DNA of 64,000 bases from Nannochloropsis salina CCMP1776 (lineage: Eukaryota > Sar > Eustigmatophyceae > Eustigmatales > Monodopsidaceae), in contig SDOX01000009.1 in assembly GCA_004565275.1 (NCBI GenBank), positions 451,007 to 515,006 on the forward strand. Direction: 5' to 3'. The notes beneath the pieces are model-generated. The model saw only the letters and a list, made by a program, of their open reading frames with translations, did not search any database and was not told where the DNA came from. A program made the translations under genes and the position numbers. Shown in pieces: positions 23,070-33,600 of this stretch (within the stretch, counting starts at the first letter, position 1; every line of letters begins with the position of its first letter).

Positions 23070-23142
23070 TTCCCACGTGAGGGCTTGAACCTCAGACCGC
23101 GGCGTTATTAGCACCGTGCTCTACCAACTGAGCTACGCGGGA
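23070..23142 (-). tRNA. trnI-AAU: tRNA-Ile (anticodon AAU)
   Basis: A 73-base cloverleaf reads on the minus strand. Acceptor TCCCGCG pairs with CGTGGGA apart from one mismatch or wobble. The D arm is GCTC-AGTTGGTA-GAGC. The anticodon stem CGGTG/CGCCG encloses loop CTAATAA with anticodon AAT. The T arm is TGAGG-TTCAAGC-CCTCA, and the discriminator is A. Internal polymerase III boxes (TAGCTCAGTTGG and GGTTCAAGCCC) are intact. There is no intron. Anticodon AAU (edited to IAU in eukaryotes) reads isoleucine codons and confirms a nuclear eukaryotic gene. CCA is not encoded. Confidence 0.95.
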
Positions 23143-23903
23143 CTGCCAACGTGTAGAACTCGAGACTTAAACTAATATCAATGTCCACATCGCATCTACA
23201 TGTCTCAGGCTCTGCTGCCTCAACGAATCGGCCTCCAACGCCCCGTACAGCTTTCGAGCTTGCTCGAGTGTCGCAGTACGTGAGGGGAAGTTGGGAGTTC
23301 GCGCAGCCTGCATTGATGAAGCGGCGGTCCGAGCCACCCACTGGCTGACTTTTAAGCCTCCCTGAATTATTCAATGGGTTCAGGACTGACGAGTGTTGTC
23401 ATGTCGTACGACGGGCCGGATTGGCGATCAATAAAAACTTCAGGCGTGGCGTAGATCGACCCCGTCTTCTTGAGTTGGGCAGACCAAAACCACTCTATGA
23501 ATGTCGCATTCCCCAGGGCGGCGCCCATGTAACTGTGTACGAGCATCCTCTAGGGTCGTGTCACGTTCGCACGCGTCCATCCCTCTCGACTGACGCTACA
23601 GGTGGCGCTTACGATTTGTTTTGCCACTCTTCACGTTCCAACCTACGGTGACATTTCAAACGCATCGCCACGATACATAACATCATATGTACTTGTGAGG
23701 GTGCAATCATGTTGCCACTTCGATTTTCGACACACATTGTGGGGCCACTCCCCTTCAACCTCCTCACACCCCAAAGCACTGGAAAGAGCATCTACTTTGT
23801 ACCGAACAACTGGACCACCACTGCACAAAGTGTTTACCAATTTGAAACCTGATTTGTTTTTCGGTATGCTGATCTTTATGCTCTTACCTACATTATAGAG
23901 GCA
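23143..23903. other. Intergenic region upstream of SecA
   Basis: About 760 bases between the tRNA gene and SecA. I see no second tRNA, snRNA or coding region. It presumably carries the SecA promoter. Confidence 0.35.
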
Positions 23904-26897
23904 ATGCATCCGCCGGCGGAATCTTCACATGCCTCGCCGTCCGCGGCAGCACCACCTCCAAGGAACACTCACCGCATCGCACTCCTCCTGCTCACCTTCC
24001 TTTCTTTCATCTGTTCAAGCACCTCTTTCTTCACTGCCTACCCGGCATCTTTCACGAGGCCGTCCCCCCGGTCGGTCACTCGGCGCCATGCCGCCCCAAT
24101 GTCCCGGGGAGCCCTTACCATGGGCCTCCTGGACGGCCTCAAGAAAGCCATGACCAGCGCGGGCGTGGCTTCCGGTGCGATCGATACCTCCATGAACGGT
24201 CCACCAGAGATGGAGAACGCCGCATTGATCAAGCAGTACGAGGAGCGGGTGGTGCGCATCAACGCCATGGAAGACGCCTTCGAAAAGCTGAGCGACGAAG
24301 AGCTCCGCGCCAAAACAACTGAGTTCCAGCGCCTCATCCGCGAGGGGAAGGAGGATGTGACGGGGCCGCTGCTTGAAGAAGCGTTTGCGGTGGTGCGAGA
24401 GGCTGCCTGGCGCGTGCTGCAGCTGCGGCATTACGACGTCCAGCTCATGGGGGGCATGGCTCTCAACGAGGGCCGGCTGGCGGAGATGGCAACAGGTGAA
24501 GGCAAAACGCTCGTGGCTACTCTGCCGGCTTACTTGAACGGGTTGACGGGAAACGGGGCCTTTCTGGTTACAGCAAACGATTACCTGGCGCGGCGCGACG
24601 CGGAGCTGATGGGCCAAGTCCACCGCTTCCTGGGCCTCTCGGTGGGGCTCATCCAGACCGGGATGACCTACCCGGAGCGCCGGGAGGCCTATGCCTGCGA
24701 CGTGACCTACGTGACGAACGTGGAGCTGGGCTTCGACTACCTGCGGGACAATCTGGCATTGACCGAGGACGAGACGGTGCTGCGGGCCCGGCCCCTGGAG
24801 AGGGCCTTCTGTCTAGTGGACGAGGCCGACTCCATCCTCATCGATGAGGCGCGTACCCCCCTCATCATCAGCAAGCAGATCAACGCCCCCCAGCCCAAGT
24901 ATGGGGCGGCCAAGAAGCTGGTGGATTTCTTGAAGCCGGGCGTGCATTACGAGGTGGACGAGAAAGCGCAGAACGTGGTCCTTACCGACCAGGGCGTGAA
25001 GGACTGCGAGAAGGTGCTGGGCAAGAGCCTCTTCGACCTCCAGGACCCCTGGATGAGCTTCGTGACCAACGGGCTTAAGGCCAAGGAGCTCCTGACTCGG
25101 GACAAGGACTACATCGTCCGCGGGCAGGACATCGCCATTGTGGACCGATTCTCGGGCCGGGTCTTGGAGGGGCGCAAGTACTCGGACGGGCTGCAGCAGA
25201 GCATCCAGATCAAGGAGGGCTTGTCGTGCTCGAGCCAGAGCCAAGTCATCGCAACAATTACGTACCAAAGTCTTTTTCGGCTCTTCTACAAGCTGGCGGG
25301 GATGACGGGCACGGCACTGACGGATTACAAAGACTTCGTCACCACGTACAATCTGCCCGTGGTCGCCATCCCTACCGCTCTGCCCAACGCGCGCAAAGAC
25401 TACCCAGACGCTATCTTCCGCTCGAAGGAGGGTAAGCTTCGCGCGCTTTTGCGTGAGACCCGGCGCGCGCACAAGACAGGGCAGCCCATTCTGATCGGCA
25501 CCACCTCGGTGGAGACCTCGGAGCTGATCGCTGACGCCCTGCAGGAGCTGAACATCTCCTGCAAGGTCTTGAACGCGCGGCCCGAGAACATCGAGAAAGA
25601 GTCCCAGATTGTCGCTCAAGCGGGGCGGTTGGGTGCGGTGACTGTGGCCACCAACATGGCGGGTCGGGGCACAGACATCCTCTTGGGCGGGAACCCGGCC
25701 CTGATGGCGAGGATCAAGCTTAAGCTCGAGCTGGCGCGCGGGGTGCTGGGGTCGCAAGCGGGGGCGGAGGCAATGGACGACTTTTTCCCCGTAGAAGTGA
25801 GCCCCGCTGGAGACCAGTTGATCCAGACAGCCGTAGCCCTGGCCAAGGAGAAGATCGGAGCGGAGGGCATGAGCCTCTTCAAGATCGAGGAGATGATTGC
25901 AGTGGCAGCGGAGAACTCGCCCGTGACGAACCCCGTTTTGTTGGCGCTTCGGGACGCCTACGACGAAGTAAAGCGTCAGTATCAAGACGTGCTGGCTGAC
26001 GAGAAGGTTCAGGTCAAGAGACTGGGGGGTCTCTACGTGCTGGGCACCGAGAGGCACGAATCCCGTCGCATAGACAACCAGCTCCGAGGTCGGGCAGGCC
26101 GACAGGGGGACTCGGGGGCGACGAGATTTTTCCTGTCCTTGGAGGACGACGTGTTTCGGATCTTTGGCGGCGACAAAATCCAAAGCGTCATGGACACCTT
26201 CCGGGTCGGCGATGACCTGCCCATCGAGAGCCCGACGGTTAGTGAGGCCCTGGACAAGGTGCAACAGCAAGTGGAGTCTTACTACTTTGATATCCGTCAG
26301 AAGCTCCTGGCCTTCGACAATGTAATCAGCAAGCAGCGCCAGGAGTTGTACGAAATTCGCGCGGCCATCGTTGCCCATGACGCGGCGCAACTGCACACGA
26401 TGATGCGGGACTTCGCCAGGCAGACAACGGAGGACATCGTGGACGCCAATTTCGAGACGGAGAAACGGGGCAAGATTGTGGAGAAGGTCCGTCAATTTTT
26501 CCCCACGTTGGGACCCGTCGATGATAAAGAGATTATGAAGATGACGCGGCAGCAGACGTCCGCTTGCATGCATGAGGCGGTAGATAAAACATTGGAGAGA
26601 AAGAAAGCGGACTTGGCCACGCACAAGGCTGAACTTTACGCTGAAACGGTTCGATACTTGACGTTGCTTCAGATTGACAATTTGTGGGCACAGCAGCTGG
26701 AGGCTCTGGAGCAACTCAAGGAGATATCGGTCTTGCAGCGCTTTAAGGGCGCGGACCCTATGCTTGAATATGAGAAGCGCACAAGCGCTTTTTTCCGGGA
26801 TTTGATCGGCAATGTCCGTCGCAATACGGTATATTCACTTTTTCAATACCAGCCGAAGGGGACGGCATCAGGTGGTGGCGAGACGGTGGCGAAGTAA
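23904..26897 (+). CDS. secA: Nucleus-encoded plastid SecA translocase ATPase (possibly SecA2 type)
   Basis: ATP-driven motor pushing proteins through a SecY channel; here predicted to act at plastid membranes. One exon, 997 residues. The first 70 residues contain a signal-peptide-like segment (RIALLLLTFLSFICSSTS) followed by FF and a basic transit-like region. The mature part starts near GLLDGLKKAM. Motor motifs: Walker A EMATGEGKTLVATLPA near residue 195, VTNVELGFDYLRDN, DEAD-type LVDEADSILIDEARTPLIIS, the TYQSLFRLFYKLAGMTGTA block, VATNMAGRGTDILLGGNPAL, and ESRRIDNQLRGRAGRQGDSG with the arginine finger. The helical scaffold and wing follow. The C-terminal zinc-binding cysteine cluster of bacterial SecA is absent, as usual in plastids. 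Many heterokont plastomes encode secA themselves, so this nuclear copy may be a second, SecA2-like system. Confidence 0.92.
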   Translation: MHPPAESSHASPSAAAPPPRNTHRIALLLLTFLSFICSSTSFFTAYPASFTRPSPRSVTRRHAAPMSRGALTMGLLDGLKKAMTSAGVASGAIDTSMNGPPEMENAALIKQYEERVVRINAMEDAFEKLSDEELRAKTTEFQRLIREGKEDVTGPLLEEAFAVVREAAWRVLQLRHYDVQLMGGMALNEGRLAEMATGEGKTLVATLPAYLNGLTGNGAFLVTANDYLARRDAELMGQVHRFLGLSVGLIQTGMTYPERREAYACDVTYVTNVELGFDYLRDNLALTEDETVLRARPLERAFCLVDEADSILIDEARTPLIISKQINAPQPKYGAAKKLVDFLKPGVHYEVDEKAQNVVLTDQGVKDCEKVLGKSLFDLQDPWMSFVTNGLKAKELLTRDKDYIVRGQDIAIVDRFSGRVLEGRKYSDGLQQSIQIKEGLSCSSQSQVIATITYQSLFRLFYKLAGMTGTALTDYKDFVTTYNLPVVAIPTALPNARKDYPDAIFRSKEGKLRALLRETRRAHKTGQPILIGTTSVETSELIADALQELNISCKVLNARPENIEKESQIVAQAGRLGAVTVATNMAGRGTDILLGGNPALMARIKLKLELARGVLGSQAGAEAMDDFFPVEVSPAGDQLIQTAVALAKEKIGAEGMSLFKIEEMIAVAAENSPVTNPVLLALRDAYDEVKRQYQDVLADEKVQVKRLGGLYVLGTERHESRRIDNQLRGRAGRQGDSGATRFFLSLEDDVFRIFGGDKIQSVMDTFRVGDDLPIESPTVSEALDKVQQQVESYYFDIRQKLLAFDNVISKQRQELYEIRAAIVAHDAAQLHTMMRDFARQTTEDIVDANFETEKRGKIVEKVRQFFPTLGPVDDKEIMKMTRQQTSACMHEAVDKTLERKKADLATHKAELYAETVRYLTLLQIDNLWAQQLEALEQLKEISVLQRFKGADPMLEYEKRTSAFFRDLIGNVRRNTVYSLFQYQPKGTASGGGETVAK

Positions 26898-27658
26898 AAT
26901 TTACGAGACTTCTCTTGTGACCTTCGGCTTTATTCGTTTAAGAGTATAAAAGGAAAAAAACACAAAACTCATTCAAACCACTTCCAATTAGAACGGTGTG
27001 CATGGTAGAAAGCTTGTAAGTTATAGTTGATTTATGAGCAATTCATAATGAAGAGCATTCGCCAATATGGGAATACGGTAGGGCAAGGCCGGGCGGCGTC
27101 AAATCAGTGGCCCGGCATTTTGAGGTCGGCCCCCGTCGCACTGCTAGAAGTTGGCACGGATACTAGACCATAAAGCCCGACTTCGCTTTTTAATTGGAAA
27201 TACCACGCAGGTGGATGGAACGCAAGGCTCTCATTAAGCACGTCCGCGTGGTCTAGGGGAATCTCTAATGTTGTATGCCCCCTAAGCGGAGGTAATGTGG
27301 CAATGGGGAGATCGACAGTTTCCAAGTCCGTCCGCTGGAACGCATACGTTCCATAATGCCCGCCTCCCTTTCAGGACGGCAAATTGTTGTGAAGACCCGC
27401 AAAGGCATTGATGCTGGTGTGTGACGTGTTACTCCGTCGTGCCTTCTCGACTCCACTCGCCTAGTGGACTTTCTTTTCTACGGCATTGCCACAATATTAT
27501 TATCTCATCGTATCAGCATTCGTTGAAATGTATGCAGCCTTACTTCGACCGAACTCCACAAATAACAAAATATCAACAGGCATTATGGCATGCTTAACTT
27601 ACTCTGGACAAAGAAAGAGGCTTTTGACTAGAAAATTAAGATAGTAAACCGACAGGAC
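26898..27658. other. Intergenic region
   Basis: About 760 AT-rich bases between SecA and the giant channel-like gene. Minus-strand frames at 27104-27456 have no recognisable family. Presumed SecA 3' UTR and promoter of the downstream gene. Confidence 0.35.
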
Positions 27659-30600
27659 ATGGAGGAGAAGGTCGAAGATTCGTCCACAGGGGATAGGGAT
27701 AAGGGCAGCGTTGCAGATCTGGAGTTCGGCAGCAACTCTGTCGATAGCATGGGCAGCGACTGTAGTAATTGTGTGAGCACACCTCGAAGGCAGCTGATGC
27801 ATCTAAGCATGGGAAAGAATTGCGAAAATTCAAGTCGGGGGCGTGGCGATGGAAACGCCTTTAAAAATGAGAGCGAGCTCCCCTCACTGTTGACGGCCGC
27901 TGGTCGTGGCTTGAGTAACAACCAGACCGGTGGTAATCGAGGGAATAGTAAATGCTATGGGAACGAGACAGTGAACAGTAACGGGTCCGTTCACGCCGGC
28001 GCCAGCAGTAACAGCAATGGAAAAGCTGAGTCTACAGACAACGGCAGCAAGGACAGTGGGGATGGGACGCTCTCTGTGCATCCCAAGCCTAAGTTGCAGG
28101 GCATATTGAAAAAAGATGGGCTAACTGGCGGGAATCTTGGAAGGTCAGGTATGGGAAGGCGAAGCTCATCGTTCTACGCGCCGAAAGGCTTAAGTCGAAG
28201 CAGCAACTCCCTTAGCACGCGCTTCCATTTGGTCCCTCCTACAAAGACGGTCCGCTTTCGACTCGAGAGCGATAACGAGAAGCGGCCATGGTTTGCTCTA
28301 TTGGAAATCATGGACCCGGGCTCGCTTTTCATGGTGCGCTGGAAGAGCCTGTGTATCGTCTTCCTGTCGATCTCCTTCTTTCGATTGCCAGTCATTATGG
28401 CGTTTGGGGCCCATGGCCTCCTCATCGACTTTATATGTGACGTCTATTTTTTAATAGACAACGTTTTCGCCCTGCACACGGCCTATTTGAAAAAGGGAGA
28501 GCTCATAATCGACCGGCGGCGCATTGCACGGCGATACTTTAGCTGGAAGACCTTCATGAGGGGAGAGCGTTGGTCGTACCTCGTCTTTCTCATGGAATTC
28601 GTCCCCTTCTATTCGGCCATCATCATTATGGCCTTCTACACCCTGCCGGACTGGTTTCTGACCCTGTGTGCCGCATCGCGAGCCCGCCGAATGTACGATC
28701 TCCTTTCCTACTTCCATGCGCTCGAGTTGCGGCTTGACAGCGACCTGCGCGTGCTGGCCGTCACCAAGTACGGACTTGTCCTCTTTGGGAGCGCGCACTG
28801 GTTCGGCTGCGTCTGGTGGGCCGTGGCACGATTTTCGGGATTTACGGAGAGCTGCTGGGTGTCGCAATTTCTGCGACTGACAGCGAGGCCCGTCTCGGAG
28901 GAGAGCTTTCGGAGCACGTCCTTCAATTATTTTCTCTCCTTGTATTGGGGCTTTACCGTCCTCACAGGCACTATGGTGCCAGGATATGCGCCAGACAGCA
29001 GCCAAGAGACGATTCTGTCGATCGTGTCGATCTTCAGCCAAGTCCTCATTTTCTCCTTCCTGTTCGGTATCCTGCTCCATTACATTGTCAAAAAGGACGC
29101 CAATCAGGAGAAGTACAAATCCTTGATAGACAAGGTGGAGCGCTATGCCAAGATGCACGAGCTTCCACGGCGTTTAGAATCCTCCATAAAGCTTTGCTTC
29201 ACATTTCAGCACCAAAATCGCATTGGCCAAGACGAGGAGATCCTCTCTGCTATTCCCATGACCATGAAAACCAAGATCCTTGCCTACCGCTACCAAATGG
29301 TGGCCGCCAACGAGATCTTTGAAGGCTGCCAGGAGCATTTTGTCACTTCTGTTTTGGCCGTCCTTCGCCCCAAGATCCTCATTCCTGGCGTGACAATATT
29401 CAACAGGGACGACATGACCCGGGAGGCCGTGTTCCTGGAGGAGGGTGAGGTGGAGGTGCACGCCGAGGACGACGCGGGCGCTTTTCGAATGATCAAACCC
29501 TCTGAGGATGTCTTCCCTGTCGTGGGCGCCATTGCATTTTTTCTCGGTATTCCACAACCCTACACGCATAAAGCTAGCATGAAGTCGCACGTTAAACTCC
29601 TGACCTTGTCCAAAGACGACTACGAGGATATCAGAGACCGCTACCCCGAGTCTCGAGACCAGCTCATCGGCAATATCACGGCGGCCGTTGGATTGACGCG
29701 GGACGGCGACATGGATGACATTAGCAAGGCGGTGGTTCTGGAAATGGAGAGCCCTATGGGCATGCCGACGGATGTGGACGGAGATAGCAATGCTGCTCGA
29801 CTGCAAGAGCAGCGGCAACGACGGCAGCAGCAGCAGCAGGATCTGTCACAGTCTCAGGCAGCAACCGCTGCAGATTTAGGCGTGCGAACGGGGGAAACCG
29901 AAAAGGTCGCACTTCGACGTAAGGTGGCGTTAGGGCTGCGGAAGAAAATGGATGACGAGCTCGCCACCATGTTTAACGCCGTCGAGGAGGGCGACCTGGA
30001 ATCCGTCAAGCTGCTGCTTGACAAGGGCTTTAAGGTAAATACGACCGACTACGACCTACGTTCGAGCTTGCATTTTGCTGCCACGAGGGGCGAAGACAAA
30101 ATCGTAGAACTGCTCACTCAACGGGGGGCTGACGTGCACTCGCGAGATCGGTGGGGCCGGAATGCGCTTCAGGATGCTATCGACAATGGATGCACAGTCG
30201 TGGCAAGCATGCTGGCGGCCCAGGGCGCTGAACTGAGACTGCGAAATTCAGCAGGTCGGCTGTGTGCAGCGGCGTTTACTGATAATTTGTTCGAGCTCCA
30301 GCGTTTGATCGAGAATGGCGTTGATTGCAACGTCGTTGACTACGATGGACGCACAGCACTGCACCTAGGGGCTTGCGAGGGCAATAACAAGGTTGTGGAA
30401 TATCTACTGCTGCCTATAAATAAATGCAATCCAGGAGTTTTGGATCGATGGGGAATTTCTCCACTTTTTGACGCCATCAAGCACGGAAATTTGTCCGTAG
30501 CACGCGTTCTCTACGAGAATGGCGCCCGCCTGTCCAAGGGCAAGGCGGCAACATTTTTGTGTACGGCCGCAGCCAACGGGGACTCTTCATTGCTGCAAAT

Positions 30601-33600
30601 GCTGTTTGAGTGCGGCGTAGAAACTAATATCGGTGATTATGATTATAGATATCCAATCCACTTGGCAGCAGCCGAGGGTGAGGTTATATCTGTTGAGTTT
30701 CTTGCATATGCACACGCTGAACTTAGCGTCAAAGATCGGTGGGGTCGCACTCCATTGGACGACGCCATAACCGAAGGGCATCTTTGCTGTGCGAAGATGC
30801 TGATGAGCTTTGGTGCTGAGTATACAATTTCCATTGATGCGGCGACTCAAGCGCGTATTGACGCCGTGGACCTAAAGGAAGTGCGGGCGATGGTCAGGGC
30901 AGAGCGGACAGTGCAAAATCAGCATAAAAGCGTCGCGAAACAATTGAGAGAGATGGTCAAGTGGATGGCCGCAGAAACCGAAACTTGGCAGAAGAGTGTT
31001 GAGGAGCGTCTCAAACATTTGAAGCGGACAACAGATCGCATGATTTCGGGGGACGAAATCGACGACTTTCACCTGGACACGCAGGATTTCCTCGCGCAAT
31101 CTGACTTATCCATTCTAGTTTCAGAGCGCCCAGAACGTGTCACAATTGAGTCAAACATGAGCTATCCGGATTCATACATGCTGAGCCGCTTTATAAGCGA
31201 GGCGTCATCAAGTTCTGACAGTGCAAGGGAATTTACTAGCACGAGTTATGCTGCAAACGGGGCTATATCTAGTGAAGCGACAAGCAGCGATCGGAAACAA
31301 AACCATGGCCTAAAGTCAATGCAGCATTTTTTTCTGAAGTGGAGCCTTATTCACTCTGCGATCAAAAACTGGAAGGAAAATCTGATTGTAACGGCTCGGC
31401 GCGACATGCACGAGCCGCCTGGTATAAATCAGACTGCCCTAGGTATTGCCCTCCGCTCATTAGGAGTTTCTGTCACCGATCACGATCTCGATCGAGCATT
31501 CGAAGCGTGCAAAAGTGGTACAGAGGAGGTAGATACTGCTCAAAGGGTGAGCGGTCTTGGAGAGGTTGAGGAAATGACATTTTGGGAAGGAAATGCTATG
31601 ATATCTGCAGACAAGGCGGCAACCGCTCCTGAATCGGTGTCGTGCGAAGACGTAGTAATGGCCATGCCTGTCTGGTCGCTCATCATGCATGCCCCAGCCG
31701 CGGGTGGTAGCGATTTATCTCGGCTTCAGGAGGCAGTGCACGTGATTTGCGAAGGCTATCGTTTGCTGACTCGGCATGGAAACGGTAAGCTAGGCCGTGC
31801 TGCTTGGATGATTCAAAAGAGAGAAACTGACTTGGGCGAGTTTAGCTCGGTTATCGATCAAGTATTTCTTGATCAGGATGTCATCGACAAGGAATCGTTT
31901 TTCTTGACCGTTGCACGTTGGGCTGCGCTTCGTGACGAGGATAATGGCGTCTCAGATGACTACGGGTCAGGTGCGTATGAAAAAAGTACAGTTTTAGGCT
32001 TGAGCCCCGATGATGACGCCTCATTTCAAAGTGAGGGAGGAGATTTGGACAAGATGCCTTCCGGCGTTGCGAACTCGGGTACTCTACGGGAGAGCCGCAT
32101 GCCGTGTGACCTGGGGCATAGCCTGAGCAACTCAAGTTGGCCTGAACTGGCGGCAAACCGTCTATACTTAGAAAGGATTGAGAGCGATTCCAGCCTTCAA
32201 GGGCAGATGAGCTCCCTTTCTGCCAATCAAATCCCACATTTATACGTAAAAAAACGCAATTTGTGGACTCGTCTGTGCACTGCCTGGAAATTATTTTGTA
32301 TAAAGCGGAAGTTACGTGCTTCTTTAAAAGCCGGCGAGGGTCAGTCCAGGACACAGCTGGCAATGCCAGACTTCGCACGGCATTTCGCCCGACTAGATCT
32401 AGAGCGGTGCGACTGGCTTGATCGTAACCGTACCGAGCTTCTGCTTGCTCGAGGCTTCGATGCCGACCTGAGTCGAGGAGAGTGGGGCTTACTTGCCGAG
32501 TCCTTGAAAGACAATGTAGTAGGCAAGGTCAGTCTAGCAGCTGTGGAGCGTTTTTGGATGGAGTTGAATGGTGTCTCAGCCAAATTGCAAGTGGCGTCAG
32601 CGCTGGATGCCTCACGACGGGGCATTAACTCCTTAAATCCATCTCAACGCGTCCTCAAGGATAATGCTGCCTTTGATGCCGAGGGCAGTAAGCGCATTCC
32701 TGGCGCGATGATTTTGGTAGAGCGCCGATCCTGGAGCGAAGCCCTTTTGTTCGACAGGAAGGGGTGGTTCATCTCGATGTGGGTCGTGGTTATGATAGTG
32801 AATGCGCTGTATTATTTTTTGAGCGTACCTTTCATTATCGCCTTCCTGCGAGACGAGATTCTTGGTGAATATGAAAGCTGTCTTTGGGTTGCATATGCTT
32901 TTGATTGCCTCCTACTCTGTGACGTCCTGGTCAAGCTCAATACAAGTTTTATAGATACTTCATGCAGTGTTTTAGTCGTCAATCGGCGCCGAATTCGTCA
33001 TCGCTACTTGACGGGAGGCTTCCTCAGAGATCTTGTCGGGATGCTACCTGTCGATATCCTTGTGCGATTTTTGGGTGGCTCAGGCACGCTTGTGGCGTTC
33101 CTGCGTCTGCCTAAACTCATTTTTTGCTACCGCCTCGTCAATTTTTTCAGACGCCGCTCCCTCAATTCTTCCTCTCGCTTGGCTGTAGATCTTCAAGCCC
33201 TGCTTTTCTCAGCGCTCGGCATGATTCACATTCTTACATGTGTTTGGTTCTTTATGACCGAGGGTGATCCGGGCAATTATCAGGCCTTGAGCGGTTATGA
33301 AGATTACGGAAACTACACAAATGATCCTTCCGGTGGTGGACCCTTCCGGCTCGAATATTACATTTTTTGCTACATGTTGATCACTACGATCATCTCCACT
33401 CAAGGTATTTACGACGTTGTGATGGGGCAGGCGCGCGAAATATGGTTCACCATGTTTATACTTCTGCTGAATCTCTCCGCCTGGGCCTATCTAATGGGGA
33501 CTATTTCCGGCCTTTGCGTGACAGCGGACGAGTCGATCGCACAGTCTCACGAGCTAATGACTGCTGTTTCCCGCTTTATTCAACACAATCCAATGCCTCC

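Noticed and set aside
22539-23114. 191-codon minus-strand frame
   Set aside because: Its start overlaps the tRNA-Ile gene on the same strand and its sequence shows no domain, so it is a chance frame in AT-rich DNA.
24015-26714. 633- and 202-codon minus-strand frames opposite SecA
   Set aside because: Antisense to a certain gene with high GC at third positions; no family features of their own.
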